Shown here piece after piece: positions 1 to 7,559 of a stretch of 64,000 nucleotides of DNA. The notes beneath the pieces were generated by a model. It saw only the letters and a program-made list of their open reading frames with translations, was not told the DNA's origin and did not search any database. Numbering within the stretch: position 1 is the stretch's first letter; each line of letters starts with the position of its first letter. Source of the DNA: Chloroflexota bacterium (lineage in GTDB: Bacteria; Chloroflexota; UBA11872; VXOZ01); the NCBI GenBank assembly GCA_958295775.1, contig CATQHC010000009.1, positions 62,001-126,000 on the forward strand, read 5' to 3'. The position numbers were made by a program, and so were the translations under genes.

Positions 1-16
1 GTAACTTGGAGAAGTA

Positions 17-853
17 ATGACTGTACAGGATTCCGAGCGGTTGGGCCCACTTTTCACGCAATACGTGCAAACTGTGGGCGTGGCAAACCTGAGCGATGAA
101 GAAGCTCAGCATCTCCGCAAGTTCGTGAGTTGGTGCGGTCTCGACATCAAAATTGCAGCAATCTACCCCCATCAACTCCAAACCTACCTTGAGCACGTTA
201 CGGGATCGGCTGCAGATCCAAAACCTTGTGCAAGCGCCTTGCGCAGGTTCTTCGCCTATGCGCTCAAGACCGGCTGGGTGGAGAGCAATCCTGCCACCGG
301 GCTGCGTATTACGAAACGCAGCGTTATGAGCGACCCGCGCGCCGCGGCTGCGCAGACCGGCACCACATTCATTAGCCGCAATCGTTTCGCTGAATTGTCA
401 GTTGAATTAGAGAAGCTCAAGGGTGAGGGACGCGAGCGCATCAGCCGCCTGCTCCATGCCGCCATCAAGGATGGCGACTTGCGAGAGAATGCCGCCTACG
501 ATGAAGCCAAGTACCAGCAAGGCATGATGGAAGCCCGCATCCGCGAATTGGAGCAGACCCTCCGCACGAGCTCGATCACCGAGGATGAAGCGCGGTCGGC
601 AGGAGCAGGCGCTGCCTCCGATGCAGATGCCGGCATCAAGATTGGCATGCGCGTTGAGCTTGAGTTGACCGACGGCAGCGAGACTATTGCCTACCAACTC
701 GTCGGCCCATCCGAGGTGGACCCGCTCGAAGGCCGCATCTCCTACCTCTCGCCAGTGGGCGCGAGTCTGCTTACGAAACATGCCGGAGACACCGTTGCTG
801 TGGAAACACCCGCCGGCAGCGAAACGTACCGCGTGCTCAGCTACTCCTTCTAG
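17..853 (+). CDS. greA: GreA/GreB-family transcript cleavage factor with N-terminal tyrosine-recombinase core-binding-like domain
   Basis: Predicted to rescue backtracked RNA polymerase by stimulating transcript cleavage. Residues ~118-185 form the GreA coiled coil. The tip motif GDLRENAAYDEAKYQQG keeps both acidic tip residues (Asp154 and Glu157, equivalent to E. coli D41/E44). Residues ~205-278 are the FKBP-like C-terminal domain (GMRVELEL to ETYRVLSYSF). The unusual part is residues ~8-105. They read as a SAM-like core-binding domain of XerC/D-type recombinases: a helix followed by ALRRFFAYALKTGWVESNPA. No catalytic R/HxxR/Y domain follows. GreA is normally ~158 aa, so this protein has ~115 extra residues. 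A GGAG ribosome site lies 5 bases before the ATG. Seen: the motifs. Inferred: the extension is a DNA- or protein-binding add-on. Confidence 0.88.
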   Translation: MTVQDSERLGPLFTQYVQTVGVANLSDEEAQHLRKFVSWCGLDIKIAAIYPHQLQTYLEHVTGSAADPKPCASALRRFFAYALKTGWVESNPATGLRITKRSVMSDPRAAAAQTGTTFISRNRFAELSVELEKLKGEGRERISRLLHAAIKDGDLRENAAYDEAKYQQGMMEARIRELEQTLRTSSITEDEARSAGAGAASDADAGIKIGMRVELELTDGSETIAYQLVGPSEVDPLEGRISYLSPVGASLLTKHAGDTVAVETPAGSETYRVLSYSF

Positions 854-1056
854 TCCACGTCTTGCGGCACTCGCCCAAATACGCAGTCTCTGTCGTTTGC
901 TGCGGATGCATGCCACTCTTGAATTGAGCGAGCGCCGGTTCCGATTCGGCTTGCCAAGCGAATCGCATGCAGCCACCTCAATTCTCCCCAAGTAAGCAGT
1001 CCCTCAGCGATGCCCTGGCCCATACGACACCGCGCCTAGTGCGGTCTCCTAATGGC

Positions 1057-1065
1057 TGGTACAAT
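1057..1065 (+). promoter_or_regulatory. Extended -10 promoter candidate
   Basis: TGG followed by TACAAT, an extended -10 element about 43 bases before the ATG of the zinc-ribbon membrane gene. No good -35 hexamer sits 17 bases upstream. That is typical of extended -10 promoters but also weakens the call. Confidence 0.4.
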
Positions 1066-1107
1066 ACGTAGATATCTGCCTTTGTACGTCCGCCAAGGGT
1101 TTCATCG

Positions 1108-1533
1108 ATGGAGACAATTGCCACAATCCTGAACTACGTGCTTGCCTTCCTCATCGCGTACATCCTCGCGCTCTGGGTTGCGCTTGCTATTTGGGCGTAC
1201 TATGACATTCGCACGCGGACGAGCGACATTTTGGTGCAACTCTTCTCAGTCCTGCTCGTCTTGGCTTTCAACGTGTTCGGTCTCATTCTCTACCTGTTTC
1301 TCCGTCCTAAAGAGACTCTCGCTGAGGCAAACGTGCTGGCTCTTGAAGAAGAGAGCTATCTTGTTGAGAGTGAGAGTTGGTCGCGCTGCCCCAATTGCCG
1401 GCAACGTGTAGAGGATGATTACATTATGTGCCCAATGTGCCAAACGGAACTCAGAATTCGCTGTACCGGTTGTAGAAACCTTGCCGATTTGCAGTGGAAC
1501 GTCTGCGCCTATTGCGGCACACCGATCCACTAG
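1108..1533 (+). CDS. Small membrane protein with two transmembrane helices and double zinc ribbon
   Basis: 141 aa with no specific family recognised. Residues ~6-31 and ~43-65 are two hydrophobic helices with a short basic loop (YYDIRTRTSD) between them. After an acidic linker the C-terminus carries four CxxC knuckles: CPNC, CPMC, CTGC and CAYC. These are enough for two zinc ribbons. Such membrane-anchored zinc-ribbon proteins are common in Chloroflexi and Actinobacteria and have no assigned function. It lies 79 bases upstream of radC on the same strand and may be co-transcribed. The ATG is chosen because it opens directly into the first helix; the ribosome site is weak. Confidence 0.75.
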   Translation: METIATILNYVLAFLIAYILALWVALAIWAYYDIRTRTSDILVQLFSVLLVLAFNVFGLILYLFLRPKETLAEANVLALEEESYLVESESWSRCPNCRQRVEDDYIMCPMCQTELRIRCTGCRNLADLQWNVCAYCGTPIH

Positions 1534-1611
1534 TCCATCCGGCAATGACTTCACTGAGGCAATCGGCAATCATCCTCATGCTCGCGCTCACATAGAACGA
1601 ATTCAGTCACT

Positions 1612-2409
1612 TTGACCGTGCCGCCCAACGCCAACCAAGATACTGAGAACAAGCCACTCACGTCGTCATCTGATGCAGCGGAAGCTGCGCGGCTGTCGGT
1701 CCGGGAGTGGCCTGCGTCCGAACGACCTCGCGAGCGTTTGCGCGACTTGGGTCCGGCGCACCTCTCGACCGCCGAGCTTGTCGCCATTATTCTGCGCACC
1801 GGAACCCGGAAGAGTTCCGTCGTAGCGCTCGCGCAGAGGCTATTGGACGGATATGGCGGGGCCAGCGGCTTGGCCCGCACCAGCTTTCGCGAACTGACCC
1901 AGTTCCCGGGTCTCGGCGAGGCGAAAGTGGCGCAACTGAAAGCAGCGCTGGAGCTCGGCCGGCGCGCTGCCGCAGGCGCCCAACCCGAACGTCCTACTCT
2001 TCGCTCAGTTTCCGATGCCATGAATTACCTAGTGCCCGATTTCGTCGATGAGGAGCAAGAGAAGTTCCTCGTTGTCCTGCTCGACACGAAGAATCACGTC
2101 GAGGGCAAAGTAACTCTCTACCGTGGTACCCTGAACCAAACTGCGGTACGACCCGCTGAGGTCTTCCGTGAGGCTGTGCGTGCCAATTGCGCCTCCGTGC
2201 TGGTGGCGCACAATCACCCAAGCGGTGATCCGACCCCGTCCGCCGATGATGTCACGATGACGTCCCAACTGGCACAGGCCGGCAGAGTCTTGGGCATCGA
2301 GCTTGTAGACCACATTATTGTCGCTCGTAACAGCGCGCTGTCATTGCGCGAAAGAGGACTTGGATTCTCCAGCCAAAGCAAGGGCTTATCTCTTGTTTCT
2401 TCGGTGTAG
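1612..2409 (+). CDS. radC: RadC family JAB/MPN-domain protein
   Basis: RadC/YeeS (UPF0758) family. Residues ~28-110 are the N-terminal helix-hairpin-helix part (PRERLRDLGPAHLSTAELVA, then FPGLGEAKVAQLKAALELG). Residues ~125-250 form the MPN/JAB fold with the metal motif HNHPSGDPTPSADD (HxHx7SxxD). The name suggests DNA repair, but the true role of the family is unsettled; it is probably a metal-dependent hydrolase. The 265-aa length is slightly longer than usual because of a low-complexity N-terminal tail. The reading frame opens at TTG 1612, and GTG 1618 is an equally plausible start. Confidence 0.9.
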   Translation: MTVPPNANQDTENKPLTSSSDAAEAARLSVREWPASERPRERLRDLGPAHLSTAELVAIILRTGTRKSSVVALAQRLLDGYGGASGLARTSFRELTQFPGLGEAKVAQLKAALELGRRAAAGAQPERPTLRSVSDAMNYLVPDFVDEEQEKFLVVLLDTKNHVEGKVTLYRGTLNQTAVRPAEVFREAVRANCASVLVAHNHPSGDPTPSADDVTMTSQLAQAGRVLGIELVDHIIVARNSALSLRERGLGFSSQSKGLSLVSSV

Positions 2410-2569
2410 TCGCAGCCGGGTCCGGATGGGTCGCATACTCTTGTGCCAATTCCTTGCAATTGACGGTCACTGCAGGGCCGACCGCGCGGCACGTTTGCGA
2501 GGCGTGGCAGACGTTTCGCAATGATATGCTGTGTGGTGAATTCAGTCACTGACACCGGAGGAAAGAGCT

Positions 2570-3265
2570 ACGAAATCGTTCGCTAAGGAAGTCCTCCAGA
2601 CTCTCCTTCTCACCGCTATCATCTTCTTTGGCACCCGCCTTGCGGTACAGAACTACCGCGTTGAAGGAAGTAGCATGTATGGCACGCTGCACCACAGCGA
2701 GTTTGTCTTGGTCAACAAGCTCGCGTATGTGCGCTCTGAACCACAGCACGGTGACATCATCGTGTTCAATTACCCAAACGATCCGTCGGAACAATTCGTA
2801 AAGCGCATAATTGCCATTCCGGGTGACACTATCGAAATTCGCCAGGGCGTAGTCTATATAAACGGCGAGAAAGTCATTGAGCCTTATATCAATCAGGGAG
2901 CGCAGCTTGCGGGTTTCTCCAATCGTGACGAACTGCCCAGCCAGACGGTTCCTGCTGACTCTTTCTTCGTCATGGGCGACAACCGGCGCGGCAGCCGGGA
3001 TTCCCGCGAATGGGGGTTCTTGTCCCGCAAATTCATTGTCGGCAAGGTCTGGCTGGCGTATTGGCCCCCGCCCGACTTTGGCGTCATCGAGCACTTTGAG
3101 TTGCAGGTGCCGGAGCCCGGCGGCCGTAAAGAAGCTGTTACTTTCGACCTGGTCGCGGTCTCTGATGAGTCCACTAGATTAGGCGAGGTCTCAGTCATGG
3201 ACCAGGTTTCCGACGAGGTCTCCGTCTCCGACGAGGTCTCCGTCTTCGACGAGGTCACAGCGTAG
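2570..3265 (+). CDS. lepB: Signal peptidase I, apparently starting at ACG
   Basis: Type I signal peptidase that cleaves Sec signal peptides on the outer face of the membrane. The first ATG in frame (2675) cannot be the start, because it lies within the catalytic motif VEGSSM and would remove the nucleophile. In-frame coding continues upstream through a membrane helix (EVLQTLLLTAIIFFGTRLAV) to ACG at 2570. An ideal GGAGG (2557-2561) sits 8 bases before it. The next upstream alternatives are CTG 2549 and ATT 2540, after an in-frame TGA at 2537. With this start the nucleophile is Ser35 and the general base is Lys78 (FVKRIIAIPGD). The substrate-binding box (MGDNRRGSRDSREWG) is present. The C-terminus carries an acidic DEVSVS-type repeat tail not found in typical LepB. 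The ACG could also be a sequencing error for ATG. Confidence 0.9.
   Translation, partial: TKSFAKEVLQTLLLTAIIFFGTRLAVQNYRVEGSSMYGTLHHSEFVLVNKLAYVRSEPQHGDIIVFNYPNDPSEQFVKRIIAIPGDTIEIRQGVVYINGEKVIEPYINQGAQLAGFSNRDELPSQTVPADSFFVMGDNRRGSRDSREWGFLSRKFIVGKVWLAYWPPPDFGVIEHFELQVPEPGGRKEAVTFDLVAVSDESTRLGEVSVMDQVSDEVSVSDEVSVFDEVTA
3182..3256 (+). repeat. In-frame 18-bp tandem repeat in the lepB 3' end
   Basis: Two near-identical 18-base units (3212-3229 and 3230-3247) plus half a unit (3248-3256) encode DEVSVS/DEVSVF/DEV. A degenerate copy precedes them from about 3182. The repeat makes a highly acidic extracytoplasmic tail on signal peptidase. Confidence 0.85.
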
Positions 3266-3699
3266 TGTCATTCAACCTTCTTGAGTACCTCTTTGCAGCC
3301 CCCGGGCCCCCGGGGACCTTCTATCGCCAACTTGCTCCCCTGCTTTCCGTGGGGTTTGGCTCCGGCCTTGGAATCTCGTTTGTCTACTATCTGATCAGCG
3401 GCATGCTCTTCGGCAAAACTCCGGTGCGCCGCTTGGCAGTCCGGGTAGTGCTGCTCACGAGCATGGTCATCAACGCCCTCGGTTTGTTTGCCGTGTTCCT
3501 CCGACAGGCGGGATGGGGCATCCTTTCTTACCGCTTCGTGCTCGTCCTGATCGCCTTTATGCAGATTTACATCTTGATTAGGACGTTTTGGTATCTCTTC
3601 CGGGTGTTGCCCGGTCAGATAGTGGACTCCTCAAGCGACAAGAACAAGAAATCTTCAGGAAGGCGGCGCAAGCGTCCGGCGCGGCGCAAGAAGCGCTAG
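3265..3699 (+). CDS. Hypothetical membrane protein with basic C-terminal tail
   Basis: 144 aa, family not recognised. It starts at GTG 3265, which overlaps the last base of the lepB stop codon (TAGTG), so translational coupling to lepB is likely. Three hydrophobic segments are visible (~23-48, ~58-80 and ~88-112). A lysine/arginine-rich tail follows (SSGRRRKRPARRKKR), probably cytoplasmic and able to contact nucleic acid or phospholipid. The position suggests a partner in envelope biogenesis, but this is inference from neighbourhood alone. Confidence 0.7.
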   Translation: MSFNLLEYLFAAPGPPGTFYRQLAPLLSVGFGSGLGISFVYYLISGMLFGKTPVRRLAVRVVLLTSMVINALGLFAVFLRQAGWGILSYRFVLVLIAFMQIYILIRTFWYLFRVLPGQIVDSSSDKNKKSSGRRRKRPARRKKR

Positions 3700-3797
3700 C
3701 GGTAGCGCACGAGTTTCGAAGCATCGCAGCCGCACCTTGACGGCACTCCCACTGAAGAATCTTACACTTCCCCTATGGGTATCGGGCGCCCGGCGCG

Positions 3798-4298
3798 CTA
3801 TTCCTCAAACGGCAAATCGACCATTGCAGATGCAAGTCGGTCGTAAGTGTCCTCCAACACCTCGGAAATTACGCGCGTGCCGGAGAAGACCGTCATATAG
3901 CTGGTGTCGCCTTCCCAGCGCGGCACAATGTGCATGTGAACGTGATCAGGAATTCCCGCGCCGGCGGCCACACCGAGGTTCATGCCGACATTCACCGCAT
4001 GGGGCTGGTACGCGTGGCGCAGGATGCGCACGCCGTAGCGAACGACGTGCATGACGTTGGCGCTCTCTTCTGGCGTAAGGCCTTCCAGGTCGCCGATATG
4101 CCGATAGGGCACTATAAGGAGATGTCCGTTATTATAGGGATACCGGTTAAAGATGATTGCGCACGACGTGTTGCGGTGCAGCACGAGGTTGGCCCTATCG
4201 TCGGATCCTTCGATAGAATTGCAGAAGACGCACGCGTCGTCAGGCCGCTGCTCTTGCTTCAGGTAATCCATTCGCCACGGTGACCACAAGATATCCAT
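3798..4298 (-). CDS. HIT family hydrolase (Ap4A phosphorylase/nucleotidyl hydrolase type)
   Basis: Histidine-triad protein acting on nucleotidyl substrates such as Ap4A-like dinucleotides. The N-terminus WSPWRMDYLKQ and the zinc-type CVFC pair are typical of the actinobacterial/Chloroflexi HIT branch. The catalytic triad HVHMHIV is intact near residue 120, and the substrate loop (NRYPYNNGHLLIVPYRH) is conserved. ATG 4298 is preferred to TTG 4301. It is convergent with the gene ending at 3699 and divergent from rsmG. The two divergent reading frames overlap by 19 bases at their 5' ends, so each promoter must lie inside the other gene. Confidence 0.9.
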   Translation of the reverse strand: MDILWSPWRMDYLKQEQRPDDACVFCNSIEGSDDRANLVLHRNTSCAIIFNRYPYNNGHLLIVPYRHIGDLEGLTPEESANVMHVVRYGVRILRHAYQPHAVNVGMNLGVAAGAGIPDHVHMHIVPRWEGDTSYMTVFSGTRVISEVLEDTYDRLASAMVDLPFEE

Positions 4299-5104
4299 CA
4301 ACGGCTCTGCCGGTAGACTTCGCCCAACCCCTGCCGGAGCTTCGCGCCCGGTGCGCCGCCCTCAACATTCCACTCGACCTCGCTCAAGTCCGCCTCCTGC
4401 ACGCATATTTGGGACTGCTTCTGGAGCAACGGGGACAGATCAATCTTACCGGAATCCAAGACCCTGCGCAGGCAGAACGGCTGCTATTGCTTGAGTCAAT
4501 TGCGGCGGTCATAGCCGCTCCCAGGCTGTGCGCATCTCCAACCGGCAGCGCGGCACTGCGGCTGTTGGATGTTGGCACCGGCGGCGGTATTCCCGGGATT
4601 CCCCTCGCTATCGCCTTCCCCCATCTCGCGGTGACACTGCTCGAAGCAACGCGCAAGAAGGTAAACTTCTTGCAGCACGTCATCGAAGCGCTGGAACTGG
4701 GTAACGTGACCGCGCATTGGGGACGCGCGGAAGACTTGGCGCACGTGCCCGCGCACCGCGAGCAGTATGACGTCGTCTCGGTGCGGGGCGTCGGCAGTCT
4801 CGCAACTGTGGCTGAGCTTGCGCTGCCATTCTGTAGGCAGAACGGTATGCTGGTGGCATTCAAGTCGCTGCCGCTTGACTCGGAACTGCAGGAAGCAAGC
4901 CACGCAATCGACTTGCTTGGCGGCCATGAGCCTCGCGTAACGCCGTTCAATCTGCCTGAACTACCCGCACCGCACTGCGTCGTTACGGTAACGAAGTCCG
5001 CACCCACGCCGCAGCAGTATCCTCGCCGTGCTGGAAAGCCTGCAAAGCGTCCTCTTTCGCCGCCCTCTTCCGCCGGCGCTTCTCGCGCCAAGCGGAGAAG
5101 CTAA
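4280..5104 (+). CDS. rsmG: 16S rRNA (guanine-527-N7)-methyltransferase
   Basis: RsmG/GidB methylates N7 of G527 in 16S rRNA using S-adenosylmethionine. The Rossmann SAM motif is LLDVGTGGGIPGIPLAIAFP, followed by the acidic LLEATRKKVNFLQHV strand-helix and the SVRGVGSL motif. The N-terminal QINLTGI segment is also characteristic. At 274 aa it is longer than E. coli RsmG (207) because of a basic Pro/Arg-rich C-terminal tail (KRPLSPPSSAGASRAKRRS). It starts at GTG 4280 within the 5' end of the opposite-strand HIT gene; no later start preserves the domain. Confidence 0.92.
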   Translation: MTTRYPSTALPVDFAQPLPELRARCAALNIPLDLAQVRLLHAYLGLLLEQRGQINLTGIQDPAQAERLLLLESIAAVIAAPRLCASPTGSAALRLLDVGTGGGIPGIPLAIAFPHLAVTLLEATRKKVNFLQHVIEALELGNVTAHWGRAEDLAHVPAHREQYDVVSVRGVGSLATVAELALPFCRQNGMLVAFKSLPLDSELQEASHAIDLLGGHEPRVTPFNLPELPAPHCVVTVTKSAPTPQQYPRRAGKPAKRPLSPPSSAGASRAKRRS

Positions 5105-5326
5105 ACTGCCGTGCAAACTCAACCAATAGCGCGCAGTCCCATTCTGACCTTTCGTACTGGCCGATCCAGTGACAGAATGTCCCCTCTCCACCGGACTTGA
5201 TAGATTAGCCTTGCCTGTTTCATGACGGCCTCAGCGTTCCATGACCAGTCCGGCAAACTGCGCAAGAATCGGATTGGTGAGTGGTGGATCACTGAGCGGA
5301 GGGCTCCCAGGAATCTATCATCGTGC

Positions 5327-6076
5327 TTAGAGAAATCGTGCCGCCTCGCTATCAACCAACAATGTCACGTCACGGTGAAGTTGGAGAAATGATGCAGGCA
5401 GTTGCGGTGTGAGCGCTCCCGTAACGGCCAAACGCAGGGCGCGGGCCTTACTCGCGCCGCTGGCAAGCAGAAGGATGCGCTCTGCCTTCAATATCGTGCC
5501 CATGCCCATAGTCAGGGCGTGATTGGGAAAGTCGGCCAAGGCAGGAAACGGGTTGTCACCGGACTCACTCCAGATGTCGAACGCTACCTGGCGGGTCTCG
5601 TCTCTGAGTCGGGCAACATGGACCGTCGACCGCAGACTGTAACTTGGCTCATTGAAGCCCACGTGCCCATTCTGACCGATGCCTAGAATCGCAAGGTCGC
5701 CGTGGCCCGCTTCGACAATGGCCGCCTCATACCTGCGGCACTCAACTTCAGGATCTGGCCCGACTCCATGCGGTATGTGCGTATTCTGCCCAGCAAGGTT
5801 GACCTTGGCAAACAGATGTTCCCGCATGTACGCAGCATAGCTGGCGGGATGGTCCGGTGCGAGACCGCGGTATTCATCAAGATTGAAGGTGCGCACTCGC
5901 GAAAAGTCAGCCTGTCCCCGCTCATGCGCCGCCACTAGCTCCCGGTACATCCCCACCGGCGTCGCGCCTGTGGGCAGAATCAGTACGAGATCAGGATTCT
6001 GGCGCATGGCCTCACAGACGACTTCCGCCGCGCGCAGACTCATATCTTCGTACGACGGCACCGTGACGATTTCCAT
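5327..6076 (-). CDS. nagB: Glucosamine-6-phosphate deaminase
   Basis: Converts glucosamine-6-phosphate to fructose-6-phosphate and ammonia in amino-sugar catabolism. The phosphate loop is LPTGATPVGMYREL. The catalytic motif TFNLDEYRGL carries the active-site Asp, and LGIGQNGHVGFNEPSYS contains the His/Glu of the ring-opening relay in the Bacillus-like QNGH form. The 249-aa size is normal for the family. ATG 6076 is chosen because AAGGGG lies just upstream; an in-frame extension to 6103 has no ribosome site. It is divergently arranged with the M20 hydrolase at 6246, so the two may share a control region. Confidence 0.92.
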   Translation of the reverse strand: MEIVTVPSYEDMSLRAAEVVCEAMRQNPDLVLILPTGATPVGMYRELVAAHERGQADFSRVRTFNLDEYRGLAPDHPASYAAYMREHLFAKVNLAGQNTHIPHGVGPDPEVECRRYEAAIVEAGHGDLAILGIGQNGHVGFNEPSYSLRSTVHVARLRDETRQVAFDIWSESGDNPFPALADFPNHALTMGMGTILKAERILLLASGASKARALRLAVTGALTPQLPASFLQLHRDVTLLVDSEAARFL

Positions 6077-6245
6077 CTGCTCCCCTTTCTTGTCCGCGCC
6101 CATTATACACAGAGTTCTGTGCCTCGAGTGCCAGGCTGTGGGAGCGTTCCGGGCTTGCTTAAGGACGCATAGGAACTCGCTGCGCTATACTTGCCTCCAA
6201 GTCAAACCGTTTCAGCAACGCATGGCGACTGCGTACGGAGGGATT

Positions 6246-7439
6246 ATGGAAATCCAAGCCGACGAACTCTTTGCTCACATTAACGAAGCTGAACTCGTTG
6301 CCTTGGCCGGCGGCCTGGCAGCCATCCCTAGTGAAATTCCCAATGAAGGTGAAATTGCGCAATTCCTCGCAGCGGAAATGCGCAAGTCCGGCGCTTTTGA
6401 TGAAGTACACCTGCAATATATCGTCCCCGGTCGGCCAAACGTAATCGGCGTTGTGCGGGGCAACGGCAACGGCCCCAATCTCCTATTCAACGGCCACCTC
6501 GACACCGGGGCGCCTGCCGGTGAATGGTCGCGGGACCCCTATGATGTGTACGTGGAAGACGGCAATCTCTATGGATTTGGTCTCACGGACATGAAAGGAG
6601 CGGTTGCCTGCCTGGTGAAAGCGGCTGAGGCGGTAGCGCGTGCAGACTTGCAGCGTTCCGGCGACCTCGTCGTCTCCGCGGTCATCCATCATGATGTGTG
6701 CGGACTGGGCACGAAGTTCTTTCTTGAGTCCAACGATAGGCCCTTTGCCATGGCCATCAATGGCGAACCTACCGGACTGCAACTGCAACTTGCCCACGGC
6801 GGGGCCTGGCAATTCGAATTGACGACGCATGGAGTAGCGGAGCACATCAGCCGACGTGAAGGGGGCGTGGATGCGACGGGCAAGATGATCAAGCTGCTCG
6901 CCGCGTTGGATGAGAACGCCCTCACGTTCGATCCCGCCCAGGTTCTGGAAGGACTGCCACGGCTTGTGGTCGGTCAAATCAGCGGCGGCACCGCAGCATC
7001 GCGTACTGCCGATCGCTGCACTGCCCGCGGCGACGTGCGCATCATTCCCGGCATGACCGCCGACACTCTCACCGCAGACTTCAAGCGGGTGATGGCGGTC
7101 ATTGCAGAGGATGACCCGGAGTTTCGCGCCGATCTCCAGACCCTGGTGTACCAGCGCCCCTTCCAAGTTGACCCCGAGGCGCCGGTGGTAGCCCTTACGG
7201 CCCAAGCCCACCGCGACGTAACGGGAGAAGCACCCGCTTCCTCGACCGGGCTACCGGTGTGCAGCTACGTGACCGACTCAGCCGACATCGTGCGGCACGG
7301 CATCCCAACCGTGGTCTACGGACCCAGCAACTGGCGCATGGTGCCGGACGAACGTATCAGCATCGCGGAAATGGTGACCGCCGCCAAGGTCTACGCGCTC
7401 GCCGCCGCGCGCGTTGTCACTGGCGGGATCAGCGCGTGA
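6246..7439 (+). CDS. M20-like metallohydrolase with altered catalytic dyad
   Basis: ArgE/DapE/CPG2-type family, 397 aa. The first metal box NGHLDTG and the bridging Asp region YGFGLTDMKGAVACLVKAAE are normal. The usual DEE motif, which gives the catalytic base and a metal-bridging Glu, reads IHHDVCGLGTKFF. His149 therefore replaces the base and Asp150 replaces the bridging Glu. The lid/dimerisation domain (GVAEHISRREGGVDATGKMI) and the C-terminal VTDSADIVRHGIPTVVYGPS are present. The protein may have a changed mechanism or be a binding protein. ATG 6246 is chosen because GGAGGG lies 3 bases upstream; reading further back only overlaps nagB antisense. A TATACT box at 6186-6191 could be a promoter. 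Confidence 0.85.
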   Translation: MEIQADELFAHINEAELVALAGGLAAIPSEIPNEGEIAQFLAAEMRKSGAFDEVHLQYIVPGRPNVIGVVRGNGNGPNLLFNGHLDTGAPAGEWSRDPYDVYVEDGNLYGFGLTDMKGAVACLVKAAEAVARADLQRSGDLVVSAVIHHDVCGLGTKFFLESNDRPFAMAINGEPTGLQLQLAHGGAWQFELTTHGVAEHISRREGGVDATGKMIKLLAALDENALTFDPAQVLEGLPRLVVGQISGGTAASRTADRCTARGDVRIIPGMTADTLTADFKRVMAVIAEDDPEFRADLQTLVYQRPFQVDPEAPVVALTAQAHRDVTGEAPASSTGLPVCSYVTDSADIVRHGIPTVVYGPSNWRMVPDERISIAEMVTAAKVYALAAARVVTGGISA

Positions 7440-7559
7440 CACCCAGTAACGGGGGCGAGTCTACGCCTCTGCGCCTGCTGCCGTGCCCCAACCGGACCAC
7501 AAGTTAACCGCTGTGCTTTGTGAACGTGCCTGCCGTCACACTCTACAAAACGACCTTGC

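Noticed and set aside
17-360. Integrase or prophage remnant at the left edge
   Set aside because: The recombinase-like segment is in frame with and fused to a complete GreA, and no catalytic domain, att site or phage gene is nearby.
407-991. 194-codon minus-strand frame
   Set aside because: Antisense to greA; no recognisable protein features.
5883-6245. N-terminal extension of the M20 hydrolase frame
   Set aside because: It overlaps nagB antisense and translates to low-complexity sequence. GGAGGG before ATG 6246 and the family start support the shorter protein.
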